Assembly: GCF_027257975.1 (NCBI RefSeq)
Contig: NZ_JANZKX010000010.1
Span: 46,159 to 110,158, forward strand
Length of the DNA: 64,000 nt
Reading direction: 5' to 3'
Origin: Pelomonas sp. BJYL3
Lineage (GTDB): Bacteria > Pseudomonadota > Gammaproteobacteria > Burkholderiales > Burkholderiaceae_C
Every line of letters begins with the position of its first letter. The first letter of the stretch is position 1. Below, one piece after another: positions 34,735 through 47,414 of the stretch. The notes under the pieces were generated by a model. The model saw only the letters and a program-made list of their open reading frames with translations. It was not told where the DNA came from and ran no database searches. The position numbers and the translations under genes are program-made.

Positions 34735-36156
34735 ATGAGGACCTTTATGTGGAACCGAACGTGGCGCCTGCTGGCGCTCGCCCTTCCCATGGCGATCTCG
34801 GCCTGCGGCGGTGGCAGCAGCAGCGTGGACCTCCCCTCCGACGCGCCGACGGCCCTGCGCAGCCCTCTGGCGACGAGCCGCCTGGCGGCCTCGCGCAAGG
34901 GGGCCATCCCCGGGGACTTCGATGGCGATGGCCGCATCGACTTGATCTGGTCGGGCGAACTCATTGATGAGGGCAGCAATTTCGCCGGTATCTACATCGG
35001 GTTGCAGGCCGCGGCGGACAAGCCGCAGCGCCTGGCGCTTGGCGGTCCCCTGCCCTCGACGGGCTTCCCGGTCCGGTACCACCTGCAGGACACCGCGGAC
35101 TTCGATGGCGACGGCAAGGCCGACTTGGTGGTGGAGGCTCAACCCATCTCCTGGGCCGGTCCCATTCCCGCGCTGTGGACGGATCTGATGCTGCTGGACG
35201 GCGCCCGGCTGGTGCAGCGTGTGCGGCTTCCTCTGGCAGAGGGCGAGCGCGTCATCGCCGCGGCCGACTTCGACGGCGATGGTCGCCCCGATCTTCTGAC
35301 GGTCAGCAATGAATGGGGCGACGAGGACCCGGTCTATGCACTGCTGCTGATGGACGGCACCCGGCTCCGGAGCCGGCATGTCCTGATCGACAATCCAGCC
35401 CGCCCGTCGTGGCGGGGCCGGGAGCGCATCCTGGCGGTGGTGGATGCCGACGGAGACGGCCGCGCGGACCTCATCACCAGCCGGCGAACCGAGTTGTCCC
35501 CGTATAGCTCCACCTCCTTCAATTGGGACTATGCACGCCGCGAGCCCCTGAGCATCTGGTACATGAACGGTGCCAGCCCGCGCCAGGTCGTGACCGTCGT
35601 CCCGGCTGGGGTCCTGCTGGCAGTGGGTGACTTCAACGGCGACGGCCACGCCGACCTCCTGTTGCGCCAGGACGATCAGATCGACAACGGCCGGAACTTC
35701 ATCCGCCTGCTGCGCGACGGGAAGGTCCTGGAGGAACGCCTGCTGGCCACCGGAAGGCCGTACAACCAGTCCGGCACCTCAGAGCAGGTGCTGGACATCG
35801 ACGGTGACGGCAAGGACGACCTCCTGTTTGATGGCGTCAGCCTCTGGGCGATGGACGGGGCCTGGCCGCGCGCCACCTGGAACCTGCAGGAGAATCTGTG
35901 GCAACCCCCACACCTCTACTATTCGCGCGCGACCTACATCCCGCAGCACAAGACGCCGTTCGCCCTGTTGCGCGTTGACAGAACCCTCAGCGAACCCGGC
36001 TGCTTTACCTATATCGGCCTGACATGGAGCCAGGGGCGGTGGGTCGAGGCCCCCTACCCCTTGGATACGGAATGGTTCGGCGGCGCAATGCCCAGTGACT
36101 ATTCATCCATCGCAAGCCCCTGGCGGCGGGGCCAGCAGCGGGCAACGGCGCGTTGA
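34735..36156 (+). CDS. FG-GAP/VCBS-repeat lipoprotein, paralogue 2
   Basis: A 473-aa protein with a clear lipoprotein signal (LLALALPMAISACGGG) and about seven propeller repeats with the D-x-DGDG-x-x-DL loop (GDFDGDGRIDLIWSG, ADFDGDGKADLVVEA, DFNGDGHADLLLRQ, DIDGDGKDDLLFDG). It resembles the preceding gene in length and repeat spacing. The start is probably ATG 34747, because TGAGGACC lies 6-8 nt upstream; ATG 34735 is the first in frame. Ends just before a short copy of the histidine kinase 3' end. Confidence 0.85.
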   Translation: MRTFMWNRTWRLLALALPMAISACGGGSSSVDLPSDAPTALRSPLATSRLAASRKGAIPGDFDGDGRIDLIWSGELIDEGSNFAGIYIGLQAAADKPQRLALGGPLPSTGFPVRYHLQDTADFDGDGKADLVVEAQPISWAGPIPALWTDLMLLDGARLVQRVRLPLAEGERVIAAADFDGDGRPDLLTVSNEWGDEDPVYALLLMDGTRLRSRHVLIDNPARPSWRGRERILAVVDADGDGRADLITSRRTELSPYSSTSFNWDYARREPLSIWYMNGASPRQVVTVVPAGVLLAVGDFNGDGHADLLLRQDDQIDNGRNFIRLLRDGKVLEERLLATGRPYNQSGTSEQVLDIDGDGKDDLLFDGVSLWAMDGAWPRATWNLQENLWQPPHLYYSRATYIPQHKTPFALLRVDRTLSEPGCFTYIGLTWSQGRWVEAPYPLDTEWFGGAMPSDYSSIASPWRRGQQRATAR

Positions 36157-36527
36157 GCCCCTGCCCCGAACGGCCCGGCTGCCCCGCCCAGGGCAGCCGC
36201 TTCGAGATCCGCCTGCCCAAGGTGGCGCCCATCGTGACGATGGTGTGAACGGGGCAGGCAAGACCTGACACCCGCAGGCCTCGGTCGCGGCCCCGGCAAG
36301 GAACGGGGCCCCGCCGCATCAGCCGCGGGGCCCGTCCGCGGAAGGATCAGCCTCCACTGTCCCTCCCCTGCCCGCATCCAGGCCGACGCCTTGGTCTCGT
36401 CAGCCGGACTGCCCCTGCAAACCGGGGCGGCGGGACTCCTCTCTCCTGAGCTACGACTGCCGTCGTGCGCGCATTGCAAGGCCTGCCGCGCGGGCGCGCA
36501 AGCAAGATGCCGGAGCGGGCATGGGCC
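36157..36527. other. Gene-free region: kinase-end copy, REP-like motif and strong hairpin
   Basis: 371 bp between convergent genes. It contains the kinase-end duplicate (36188-36255), the minus-strand TCAGGTCTTGCC motif (36257-36268) and a perfect 9-bp stem GGGCCCCGC / GCGGGGCCC (36306-36333, 10-nt loop) that may stop transcription from either side. No open frame I would trust. Confidence 0.6.
36185..36255 (+). pseudogene. Duplicated 3'-end fragment of the sensor histidine kinase gene
   Basis: Positions 36188-36235 are identical to 33137-33184, then one change, ten identical bases, and further identity to the stop region and CGGGGC beyond. Read in the kinase frame it gives AQGSRFEIRLPKVAPIVTMV and then TGA where the kinase has TAA. 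The one internal change (GTC to GTG) is synonymous. No upstream part of the kinase is present here. Confidence 0.88.
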
Positions 36528-37499
36528 TCATGCCTGGGCGGCATGGACCTCAGGGAGGGGCTGGGCGAAGTGCTGCGCCACCAGCGCCCGCAGCCAGCCA
36601 ATGGCCGGGTCCTGGTCCTGGCGGCTGTGCCAGTACTGGTAGACGACGATGGGCGGCAGCGTCAGGGGGCAGGGCAGCAGGCGCAGGCCCGGCAGCTGGG
36701 CCATCTGCCGGGCGATCTGCTCGGTAGCCGTGAAGATGTGGTCGGACTGCGCCACGATGAAGGGCGCGGTCAGCAGCGAGTGCACCCGCAGGCCGATGGC
36801 GCCCTCACCCGCCGTCTGGACGATGGCCTGCTCCACCCGACGGTAGGCATGCTGGGTGTCGCTGATCGAGGCCACGACGTGCTTCTCGGCGCAGAATCGC
36901 TCCAGGGTCAGGTCTTGCCCAATGCGTGGGTGGCCCACGCGCACGAGGCAGCGGTGCCCCACGCTGTACAGCGCCTGGGAGCTGAGCCCCGGCCGCTGGG
37001 CCTGGTAGGCCGACAGCACCAGGTCGATCTCGCCGGAGGCCAGCAGGCCGCCCAGCGCGTCGCCGGCCAGGGGCACCACCTCCCAGCGCACGCCCGGAGC
37101 GCTGTCTCGCACCGCAGCGAGCAGGCGCGGCATGAAGTGGATGGCGCCGACCTCGGTGCAACTGATGCGGAAGGTGCGCGAGGAGCGCGCCGGATCAAAG
37201 CCCGAGGGCGCGCGCAGGCGCTCCTGGACCAGGCCGACCAGCTGCTGCACGTCAAGCGCCAGGCGGCGCGCCAGCGGCGTGGGCCGCATGCCCTGCTTGC
37301 TGCGCACAAAGAGCTCGTCGCCGTAGTAGCGGCGCAGCAGGCCCAGGGCCTTGGACAAGGCCGGCTGGGTCATGCCCAGCTCCTGCGCCGCGGCGGTCAG
37401 GCCGCCCAGGCGGTGGATGGCCTCGAAGGCCCGGAAATGCTGGAGCTCGGGCGAACGGCCGCCGCCCTCGGGCAGCGAAGGCGGCAGCACGCGAGCCAC
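36528..37499 (-). CDS. LysR-family transcriptional regulator
   Basis: A 323-aa regulator. The N-terminal helix-turn-helix is ELQHFRAFEAIHRLGGLTAA / AQELGMTQPALSKALGLLRR, followed by the LysR effector-binding domain (SSRTFRISCTEVGAIHFMPR, LASGEIDLVLSAYQ). Effector and targets are unknown. The start at 37499 is only 5 bp from the purL stop on the same strand, so it may be cotranscribed with purL, which is unusual for LysR genes that normally sit divergent from their target. Confidence 0.9.
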   Translation of the reverse strand: MARVLPPSLPEGGGRSPELQHFRAFEAIHRLGGLTAAAQELGMTQPALSKALGLLRRYYGDELFVRSKQGMRPTPLARRLALDVQQLVGLVQERLRAPSGFDPARSSRTFRISCTEVGAIHFMPRLLAAVRDSAPGVRWEVVPLAGDALGGLLASGEIDLVLSAYQAQRPGLSSQALYSVGHRCLVRVGHPRIGQDLTLERFCAEKHVVASISDTQHAYRRVEQAIVQTAGEGAIGLRVHSLLTAPFIVAQSDHIFTATEQIARQMAQLPGLRLLPCPLTLPPIVVYQYWHSRQDQDPAIGWLRALVAQHFAQPLPEVHAAQA

Positions 37500-37504
37500 C
37501 CCGA

Positions 37505-40500
37505 TCAGCCCAGCCAGCGGCGCGCGTTGCGGAACATGCGGGTCCAGGGGCTCAGGGCACCCAGATCACCGGAGGTCCAGCTCATCTGCGCATTGCGGAA
37601 GACGCGCTCCGGGTGCGGCATCATGACCGTGAAGCGGCCGTCGGCGGTGGTCACCGAAGTCAGGCCCTCGGGGCTGCCGTTGGGATTGAAGGGATACGCC
37701 TCGGTCGGCTGGCCGTGGTGGTCCACGAAACGGGCCGCGCGCACCACCTGGGCGGCATTGCCGCGCTGGGCGAAGTTGGCGAAGCCTTCGCCGTGGGCCA
37801 CGGCCACCGGCAGGCGGCTGCCGGCCATGCCCTGGAAGAAGAGGCTGGGGGATTCCAGCAGCTCCACCATGGCCAGGCGGGCCTCGTACTGCTCGCTCTG
37901 GTTGCGCGTGAACTTGGGCCAGGCCTCGGCACCCGGGATCATGGGGGCCAGGGCCGCCATCATCTGGCAGCCGTTGCACACGCCCAGCGCGAAGCTGTCG
38001 GAGCGGGCGAAGAAGGCCTGGAACTGCTCGGCCAGCACCGGGTTGAACATCACCGAGCGGGCCCAGCCTTCGCCGGCACCCAGGGTGTCGCCATAGGAGA
38101 AGCCGCCGCAGGCGATGAAGCCCTTGAACTGCTCCAGGCTGACCTTGCCGGACTGCAGGTCGCTCATGTGGACGTCATAGGTGTCGAAGCCGGCCAGGGC
38201 GTTCACATAGGCCATCTCGACATGCGAATTGACGCCCTGCTCGCGCAGGATGGCCAGCTTGGGGCGCGCACCGGTGGCGATGAAGGGCGCCGCCACGTCC
38301 TCGCTCGGGTCGAAGCTCACGTGCACGTGGCGGCCCGGGTCACCGGCACGGCCCACGGCCTCGTGCTCGGCATCGGCGCAGGCCGGGTTGTCGCGCAGGC
38401 GGGCGATCTGCCAGGAGACGCCGTCCCATTCCTTGTGCAGCATCTCCAGCGGCGCATCGAAGACCTTCTTCGCGTCACGCCAGACCTCGACCACGCCGCG
38501 GTCATTGGGCTTGCCGATGACGTGCGCATGCCTGGACAGGCCATGCTGGCGCAGCACCTGCAGGACGGCATCGCGGTCCTCGGTCTTCACCTGCAGGACC
38601 ACGCCCAGCTCCTCGTTGAACAGGGCCTTGAGCGCCAGTTCCTCGCGGCGGGCGCTGACCTGGCTGGCCCAGTTCTTGGAATCGCCGACGTCGGCCCGGC
38701 TGTCCGAGACGCCGTCGCCCTCGGTGATCAGCATGTCGACATTGAGGCTCAGGCCCAGGTGGCCGGCGAAGGCCATCTCGCAGGCCGCCGCCCACAGGCC
38801 GCCGTCCGAGCGGTCGTGGTAGGCCAGCAGGCGGCCCTGGCCGCGCAGCTCGTTGACGGCCGCCACCAGCGACTTGAGCAGGGCCGGGTCGTCCACGTCG
38901 GGCACGGCGCCGCCGAACTGCTGCAGGGTCTGGGCCAGGATGGAGCCGCCCATGCGATGCTGGCCCTGGCCGAGGTCGACCAGGATCAGGCTGGTGTCGC
39001 CAGGTTGCAGCTGCGGGGTCAGGGTGCCGCGCACATCGGGGAGCGTGGCGAAGGCCGAGACGATCAGCGAAACGGGCGCGGTGACCTGGCGGGTCTCGCC
39101 GCCGTCGCTCCACTTGGTGCGCATGGACAGGGAGTCCTTGCCCACCGGGATGGACACGCCAAGCGCCGGGCACAGTTCCATGCCCACGGCCTTGACGGTG
39201 TCGTAGAGGGCGGCGTCCTCGCCGGCCTCGCCGCAGGCGGCCATCCAGTTGGCGGACAGCTTCACGCGGGACAGCTCGATGGGCGCCGCCAGCAGGTTGG
39301 TGATGGCCTCGGCCACGGCCATGCGGCCGGAGGCGGGGGCGTCGACGGCGGCCAGCGGCGTGCGCTCGCCCATGCTCATGGCCTCGCCGCGCAGGCCCTT
39401 GAAGTCGGCCAGGGTGACGGCGCAATCGGCCACCGGCACCTGCCAGGGGCCGACCATCTGGTCGCGGTGGTTCAGGCCACCCACGGTGCGGTCGCCGATG
39501 GTGATCAGGAAGCGCTTGGAGGCCACGGTCGGGTGGCGCAGCACCTCGACGGCCGCCTGCTCCAGCGTGGCCTGCGAGAGATCCAGCGCGGCCGTGCTGC
39601 GCTGCACGCGGTTCACCACGCGGTGCATCTTGGGCGGCTTGCCCAGCAGCGTGTCCATGGGCATGTCGATGGCGCGCTCGCCGCCGGGGCCGTCTTCCAG
39701 GATCAGCTCACGGGCCTCGGTGACCACGCCGACGACGCCGAAGGGGCAGCGCTCGCGCTCGCACATGGCCTGGAACATCTCGAGGCTCTCGGGCGCGATG
39801 GCCATCACATAGCGTTCCTGGCTCTCGTTGCACCAGATCTCCTTGGGCGCCAGGCCGGACTCCTCCAGCGGCACCTTGCGCAGGTCGAAGATGGCGCCGC
39901 GGCCGGCGTCGTTCACCAGCTCGGGGAAGGCGTTGGAGATGCCACCGGCGCCGACGTCGTGGATGGCCAGGATGGGGTTCTTGTCGGCCAGGCCCCAGCA
40001 GTGGTTGATCACCTCCTGGGCTCGGCGCTCGATTTCAGGGTTGCCGCGCTGGACGGAGTCGAAGTCCAGGTCGGCGGTGTTGGTGCCCGCCGCCATGGAG
40101 CTGGCGGCGCCGCCGCCCATGCCGATGCGCATGCCCGGTCCGCCCAGCTGCACCAGCAGCGTGCCGGCGGGGAACTCGATCTTCTTCGTGAGGTCCGAGC
40201 GGATGGCGCCGATGCCGCCGGCGATCATGATGGGCTTGTGATAGCCGCGCACCACGCCGTCCACTTCCTGCTCATAGACGCGGAAGTAGCCGCCGAGGTT
40301 GGGGCGGCCGAACTCGTTGTTGAAAGCGGCGCCGCCGATGGGGCCCTCGATCATGATCTGCAGCGGGCTGGCGATGTGCTCGGGCTTGCCCACGCCGCCC
40401 TGCTCCCAGCGCTCGGCCAGGCCGGGCAGGTGCAGGTTGGAGACGGAGAAGCCGGCCAGGCCGGCCTTGGGCTTGGCGCCGCGGCCGGTGGCGCCTTCGT

Positions 40501-41506
40501 CGCGGATCTCGCCGCCGGCGCCGGTGGAGGCGCCCGGGAAGGGCGAGATGGCCGTCGGGTGGTTGTGCGTCTCGACCTTCATCAGCACGTGCGAGGTCTC
40601 GGCACGGGCGTGGTACTTCGGCGCGGCGTCATAGCCCTCGGGGATCCAGCGCTCGATCTCGTGGCCTTCCATCACGGCGGCGTTGTCCGAGTAGGCGATC
40701 ACCGTGTGCTGGGGCGAGAGCTTCTCGGTGTTGCGGATCATGCCGAACAGGCTGAGGTCCTGCTCCACGCCGTCGATGGTGAACTTCGCATTGAAGATCT
40801 TGTGGCGGCAGTGCTCGGAATTGGCCTGCGCGAACATCATCAGCTCGACGTCGCTCGGGTTGCGCTGCGCTGCGGTGAAGGCGTTGACCAGGTAGTCGAT
40901 CTCGTCGTCGGACAGGGCCAGGCCGAAGCGGCTGTTGGCCTCGTCCAGGGCAGCACGGCCGCGGCCCAGCACGTCCACATGCTCCAGGGCCTCGGCGGTC
41001 TTCTCGTCGAAGAGATGGGCGCAGTCCTCGCGGCGGAACAGCACGCTCTCGGTCATGCGGTCGTGCAGGAGCGCGGCGCAGGCGCGCAGCTCGGTCTCGC
41101 TGAGGGTCTTGGTGCCGCCCGTCAGACTGCTGATCAGGCCCGGCTTGAGCGTGATGCGGAACTCGGTGACGCGCTCGACGCGGTGGATGTCCAGGCCGCA
41201 GTTGTGGGCAATGTCGGTGGCCTTGGAGGCCCAGGGGCTGACGGTGCCCAGGCGCGGCGCCACCACCACCAGCTGGCCCTCGGTGCCGCCTTCGTAGCCT
41301 TCACCGTAGCTCAGCAGCGCGGCCAGCTTGTCCTGCACGCCGGCCTGCAGCGCGCTGTCCGTCCAGACCCAGTGCACGTGGCGGGCCACCAGCCCCGTGA
41401 TGCGCTCGTTGATGGCCTGCAGGCGCGGCAGCAAGGCCTGGGCGCGGAAGGCGGAAAGAGCGTTGCCGCCCTCGAAGTGGGTCAGGTGCTTGGAGGTGGA
41501 TGCCAT
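37505..41506 (-). CDS. purL: Phosphoribosylformylglycinamidine synthase (long form)
   Basis: A 1333-aa single-chain PurL that makes FGAM from FGAR, glutamine and ATP in de novo purine synthesis. N-terminal domain and AIR-synthetase-like ATPase halves are recognisable ([51 protein letters not shown]). The C-terminal class I glutaminase domain carries the nucleophile Cys in [16 protein letters not shown] and ends with the catalytic HPE in [10 protein letters not shown]. Length is that of gamma/betaproteobacterial PurL. A long open frame on the other strand is a codon-bias shadow. A PurR/LacI-like palindrome lies about 130 bp upstream. Confidence 0.97.
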   Translation of the reverse strand: MASTSKHLTHFEGGNALSAFRAQALLPRLQAINERITGLVARHVHWVWTDSALQAGVQDKLAALLSYGEGYEGGTEGQLVVVAPRLGTVSPWASKATDIAHNCGLDIHRVERVTEFRITLKPGLISSLTGGTKTLSETELRACAALLHDRMTESVLFRREDCAHLFDEKTAEALEHVDVLGRGRAALDEANSRFGLALSDDEIDYLVNAFTAAQRNPSDVELMMFAQANSEHCRHKIFNAKFTIDGVEQDLSLFGMIRNTEKLSPQHTVIAYSDNAAVMEGHEIERWIPEGYDAAPKYHARAETSHVLMKVETHNHPTAISPFPGASTGAGGEIRDEGATGRGAKPKAGLAGFSVSNLHLPGLAERWEQGGVGKPEHIASPLQIMIEGPIGGAAFNNEFGRPNLGGYFRVYEQEVDGVVRGYHKPIMIAGGIGAIRSDLTKKIEFPAGTLLVQLGGPGMRIGMGGGAASSMAAGTNTADLDFDSVQRGNPEIERRAQEVINHCWGLADKNPILAIHDVGAGGISNAFPELVNDAGRGAIFDLRKVPLEESGLAPKEIWCNESQERYVMAIAPESLEMFQAMCERERCPFGVVGVVTEARELILEDGPGGERAIDMPMDTLLGKPPKMHRVVNRVQRSTAALDLSQATLEQAAVEVLRHPTVASKRFLITIGDRTVGGLNHRDQMVGPWQVPVADCAVTLADFKGLRGEAMSMGERTPLAAVDAPASGRMAVAEAITNLLAAPIELSRVKLSANWMAACGEAGEDAALYDTVKAVGMELCPALGVSIPVGKDSLSMRTKWSDGGETRQVTAPVSLIVSAFATLPDVRGTLTPQLQPGDTSLILVDLGQGQHRMGGSILAQTLQQFGGAVPDVDDPALLKSLVAAVNELRGQGRLLAYHDRSDGGLWAAACEMAFAGHLGLSLNVDMLITEGDGVSDSRADVGDSKNWASQVSARREELALKALFNEELGVVLQVKTEDRDAVLQVLRQHGLSRHAHVIGKPNDRGVVEVWRDAKKVFDAPLEMLHKEWDGVSWQIARLRDNPACADAEHEAVGRAGDPGRHVHVSFDPSEDVAAPFIATGARPKLAILREQGVNSHVEMAYVNALAGFDTYDVHMSDLQSGKVSLEQFKGFIACGGFSYGDTLGAGEGWARSVMFNPVLAEQFQAFFARSDSFALGVCNGCQMMAALAPMIPGAEAWPKFTRNQSEQYEARLAMVELLESPSLFFQGMAGSRLPVAVAHGEGFANFAQRGNAAQVVRAARFVDHHGQPTEAYPFNPNGSPEGLTSVTTADGRFTVMMPHPERVFRNAQMSWTSGDLGALSPWTRMFRNARRWLG

Positions 41507-44036
<2,530 letters not shown>

Positions 44037-44063
44037 CCCCGTCCTGAACCGCGCCTGAAAGCA

Positions 44064-44102
44064 CGAGGCCCCGGGCTCCATTGCTGGAGCACCGGGGCCT
44101 TT
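44064..44102. terminator. Bidirectional hairpin terminator between protease and amidohydrolase genes
   Basis: Stem AGGCCCCGG / CCGGGGCCT with an inner GCTCC-GGAGC stem, followed by TTTGTCTTG. It sits between convergent genes and would serve both. The tail GGGCCTTTGTCTTG is shared with the hairpin near 52262. Confidence 0.8.
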
Positions 44103-44126
44103 GTCTTGCAGGGTTCCGGCGTGCGC

Positions 44127-45443
44127 TCAGCGACCGGCCTTCATCTGCGTGACGATGGCCTCGCTGCGGTCCAGCAGGGCCGGCACGTCGATGGTGGTGA
44201 GCTGGCGCTGCTGCAGCACGCGACGGCCGTTGACCCACACATCCGACACGTGCTCGCGGCCGGCCACATAGACCAGCTGGGCATCGGCGTGGTAGACCGG
44301 GCGGCATTCCAGCGCGTCGAGCGACACGGCCACCACATCGGCCAGCTTGCCCACCTCCAGCGAGCCCAGGTCGGCCTCGCGGCCCATGGCCCGGGCGGCA
44401 CGGATGGTGGCCATCTCCAGCGCCGTGCGGGCCGAGACGGTCAGCGGATCGCCCGTGATGCCCTTGGCCAGCAGGGCCGCGGCGCGGATCTCCGCGAACA
44501 TGTCCTGGCGGTTGTTGGAGGCGGCGCCGTCGGTGCCCAGTACGGTGTTGACGCCCGCGGCCTCCAGGGCCTTCACCGGCGCGACGCCCGAGGCCAGCTT
44601 CAGGTTGGAGCTGGGGTTGTGGACCAGGTGCGTGCCCTGCTTGGCGATCAGCTCGATCTCGGCCTCATCGAGGTGGACCATGTGCACGGCGATCATGCGC
44701 TCGTTGAGCAGGCCCAGCTTGTGCAGACGTTCCAGAGGGCGCACGCCGTACTGCTTGAGGCTGCCCTCGATCTCATCCTGGGTCTCGTGGATGTGGCAGT
44801 GCATCTGCAGGCCGTGCTGCTCGGAGAGCTGGCGCAGCTTGACGAAGGTCTCGTCCGACACGGTGTAGGGCGCGTGCGGCGCGCTGGTCCAGTCCAGCAG
44901 GGCCTCGCCCTTGTACTGCTCGTAGGCCTCCAGGCCCTTGGCGATGTAGTCGTCCGGTCCCGAGCCGTAGCCGGTGGGGAAGTCGATCACATTGATGGAC
45001 ACGCCGGCACGGATGCCGGAGTCCAGCGCCGCCCGGGCCATGGCCTTGGGGAAGAAGTACATGTCGTTCAGGTAGGTCACGCCACCGCGCAGGGCCTCGG
45101 CGGCCGACAGCAGCGAGCCCTGGTAGACCCAGTCGTCGCTGACCCACTGCTTCTCCAGCGGCCAGATGTGGTTCTGCAGCCAGTCCATCAGGGCGCGGTC
45201 GTCGGCCACGCCGCGCAGCAGGGACATGGCGCTGTGCGTGTGGGCGTTGATCAGGCCGGGGATCAGCACGTGCTGGCCCAGGTCCACCTGCTCGGCATCC
45301 GGGTAGGCGCTCGCGGCCTGCGCCTGCGGCAGCACGGCGGCGATGCGCTCGCCTTGGATGACAAGGGCGTGCTGCTCCAGCACCTGGCAGCCCGGGGTCA
45401 TGGGCAGGATCCAGCGGGCCTTGAGGACGGTGGTATGGCTCAT
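44127..45443 (-). CDS. TRZ/ATZ-family amidohydrolase (MTA/SAH deaminase-like)
   Basis: A 438-aa metal-dependent amidohydrolase. Metal-binding motifs are present: HTHSAMSLLRG, HCHIHETQDEI, VHMVHLDEAE and GTDGAASNNRQD. These fit 5-methylthioadenosine/S-adenosylhomocysteine deaminase (MtaD) or a guanine/chlorohydrolase-like enzyme. Place in the operon, downstream of nucleoside hydrolase and ribokinase, favours a purine nucleoside or base deaminase. The start (ATG 45443) overlaps the nucleoside hydrolase stop by 4 bp; GGAGA lies about 9 nt upstream. Confidence 0.87.
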   Translation of the reverse strand: MSHTTVLKARWILPMTPGCQVLEQHALVIQGERIAAVLPQAQAASAYPDAEQVDLGQHVLIPGLINAHTHSAMSLLRGVADDRALMDWLQNHIWPLEKQWVSDDWVYQGSLLSAAEALRGGVTYLNDMYFFPKAMARAALDSGIRAGVSINVIDFPTGYGSGPDDYIAKGLEAYEQYKGEALLDWTSAPHAPYTVSDETFVKLRQLSEQHGLQMHCHIHETQDEIEGSLKQYGVRPLERLHKLGLLNERMIAVHMVHLDEAEIELIAKQGTHLVHNPSSNLKLASGVAPVKALEAAGVNTVLGTDGAASNNRQDMFAEIRAAALLAKGITGDPLTVSARTALEMATIRAARAMGREADLGSLEVGKLADVVAVSLDALECRPVYHADAQLVYVAGREHVSDVWVNGRRVLQQRQLTTIDVPALLDRSEAIVTQMKAGR

Positions 45444-46465
45444 CGGGGGTCTCCGGAAACGGCCGCGGTGGCGGCCTTGGACGTATCGTCGAACAGTTGC
45501 ATGAATTCGTCGCGCACGCGCTGGGCGTCCACCTCGACACAGACCTGCTGGGCCGGGCAGCCGCGCCAGGGGGAGGCGGGGTTGTCGTCGTGCAAGCCCA
45601 GATGGTCCTGGATGGTCTGGCCGCGCGCAATGCCCTCCAGGGCCACGCGGACCGGGCCGGCGCGCAGCCGGAAGGCCTCGGGGGCCACGCAGTACACCAC
45701 GGCGCTGGCATCGTGGGCGTAGAGACCGCCGATGGCGTCGCGGCCGTCGTAGTAGCGCTGGTAGTGGCGGGTGATCTGCCAGAAGAAATCGCCCACGGGC
45801 CCCCTGCGGCCCTGCAGGGACTGCAGCAGGGCCTCGGGCATCACCACCTGCTGGGTGACGTCCAGCCCCACCGTGACCACGGGCCAGGGCGCGGTGAAGA
45901 CGAGGTCGGCGGCCTCGGGGTCGTTGATGATGTTGGCCTCGGCCACCGGCGTCACGTTGCCGCCATGGCCGTGCAGGCCGAAGGCGCCGCCCATCAGCAC
46001 GACTTCGCGCACCTTGCGGGCGATGCCGGGATCGTGGCGCAGGGCCAGGGCCAGGTTGGTCAGCGGGGCCACGGCCACGAGAGTGATCTCGCCGGGCGCG
46101 GCGTTGATCTCGTCGCAGATCAGCTGCCAGGCGGGACGCGGGTCCGCCTGCCGCCGGGTGGCCGGCAACAGAGGCGCTCCGCCGCCCAGGCCGTCCTCAT
46201 GGTGGACCTGGGTGGGGAAGAAGCGCTCGGTGCGCGGCAGCAGGGCGTCGTCCGCGCCTGCGGCCACGGGCACGTCCAGGCCGAAGAAATCGACCAGGGC
46301 CAGGGCATTGCGGGTGGTCGTACCCACCGGCGCATTGCCGTGCACGGTGGTGATGGCGCGCAGGTCCAGGCCGGGGTGGCGGGCCAGCATCCACAGGGCC
46401 ATGGCGTCGTCGATGCCCGGGTCCGTGTCGAAGATCACGGGCCGGGGCGGCAGGGCTTGGCTCAT
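45440..46465 (-). CDS. Inosine-uridine preferring nucleoside hydrolase
   Basis: A 341-aa enzyme that hydrolyses ribonucleosides to base plus ribose. The Asp-rich calcium site IFDTDPGIDDAMALWML is at the N terminus, with TVHGNAPVGTTTRNALALVD, EVVLMGGAFGLHGHGGNVTP and EANIINDPEAADLVF later, all diagnostic of the IunH/RihA family. The ribose released would go to the ribokinase encoded just upstream. It lies 7 bp after the ribokinase stop. Confidence 0.93.
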   Translation of the reverse strand: MSQALPPRPVIFDTDPGIDDAMALWMLARHPGLDLRAITTVHGNAPVGTTTRNALALVDFFGLDVPVAAGADDALLPRTERFFPTQVHHEDGLGGGAPLLPATRRQADPRPAWQLICDEINAAPGEITLVAVAPLTNLALALRHDPGIARKVREVVLMGGAFGLHGHGGNVTPVAEANIINDPEAADLVFTAPWPVVTVGLDVTQQVVMPEALLQSLQGRRGPVGDFFWQITRHYQRYYDGRDAIGGLYAHDASAVVYCVAPEAFRLRAGPVRVALEGIARGQTIQDHLGLHDDNPASPWRGCPAQQVCVEVDAQRVRDEFMQLFDDTSKAATAAVSGDPR

Positions 46466-46472
46466 GCGGACC

Positions 46473-47414
46473 TCAGGCGCTGCGGGCCGCGTAATCGGGG
46501 CCCAGTTCCTCGCGCCGGGGCATTGCGCCCTGCACGCCCACGCGGCTCACGGCCAGGGCGGCGGCGGCCTGGCCCAGGCGCACGGCCTCATCCAGCGACT
46601 GCCCCTCTGCCCAGGCGGTGGCGACGCCGCCCACGAAGGTGTCGCCGGCGCCAACGGTGTCCACGGCCTGAACGCGCCGGGCCGGCAGCAGGCGCTGGCC
46701 GGCTTCGTCCACCACCAGCACGCCTTGCGCACCCAGGGTGATCAGCAGGCGCTGCAGGCCCTGGGCCTGCAGCGCGTGGGCCGCGGCGCGTGCCACGGCC
46801 TCGGCGGATTGCACGGCATCGGGCAGGCCGGCCAGCTGGGCGGCCTCGGTCTCGTTGAGCACCAGGCAGTCGGTCAGGGCCAGCAGAGCCGGGTCGACCG
46901 CCAGGGCCGGCGCGGCATTGAGGATGGTCCGCACGCCCTGGGCGCGTGCCAGGCGGAAGGCCTCGAGAATGGCCGGCTGCGGCACCTCCAGCTGCGCCAC
47001 CAGCACCCGCGCCTGCTGCAGCGGTGCAGTGGCCCGCTGCACATCGGCCGTCGCCAGCTGCGCATTGCTGCCGGGCACGTAGATGATGCTGTTCTCGCCG
47101 CCCTCGCGGCCCACCATGATGACGGCGATGCCAGGCAGCGCCGATTCATCCTCGACCACATGCGTGGTGTCCACGCCCTCGGCGCGCAGGGCGGCGATCA
47201 GCGCGCGGCCATGCACGCGGGTGCCCACGCGGGAGACGAAGCTCACCGAGGCCCCGAGCCGGGCCGCGGCCACGGCCTGGTTGGCGCCCTTGCCACCGGG
47301 CGTCATCTGGAAGTCCTCGCCCGGCAGGGTCTCGCCCGGACGCGGCAGGCGGCGCGCATGGGCCACCATGTCCATGTTGATGCTGCCGACGACGACGACA
47401 CGCGCGGAGCTCAT
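46473..47414 (-). CDS. rbsK: Ribokinase
   Basis: A 313-aa PfkB-family sugar kinase that phosphorylates ribose to ribose-5-phosphate. The sugar-binding motif GGKGANQAVAAARLG and the ATP/anion-hole motif AVDTVGAGDTFVGGVATA are intact, and NMDMVAHARRLPRPGETLPG is typical of RbsK. It starts 4 bp inside the 3' end of the LacI-type regulator gene and is followed by the nucleoside hydrolase gene, so it probably handles ribose from nucleosides rather than imported ribose; no rbsABC transporter is present. Confidence 0.94.
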   Translation of the reverse strand: MSSARVVVVGSINMDMVAHARRLPRPGETLPGEDFQMTPGGKGANQAVAAARLGASVSFVSRVGTRVHGRALIAALRAEGVDTTHVVEDESALPGIAVIMVGREGGENSIIYVPGSNAQLATADVQRATAPLQQARVLVAQLEVPQPAILEAFRLARAQGVRTILNAAPALAVDPALLALTDCLVLNETEAAQLAGLPDAVQSAEAVARAAAHALQAQGLQRLLITLGAQGVLVVDEAGQRLLPARRVQAVDTVGAGDTFVGGVATAWAEGQSLDEAVRLGQAAAALAVSRVGVQGAMPRREELGPDYAARSA

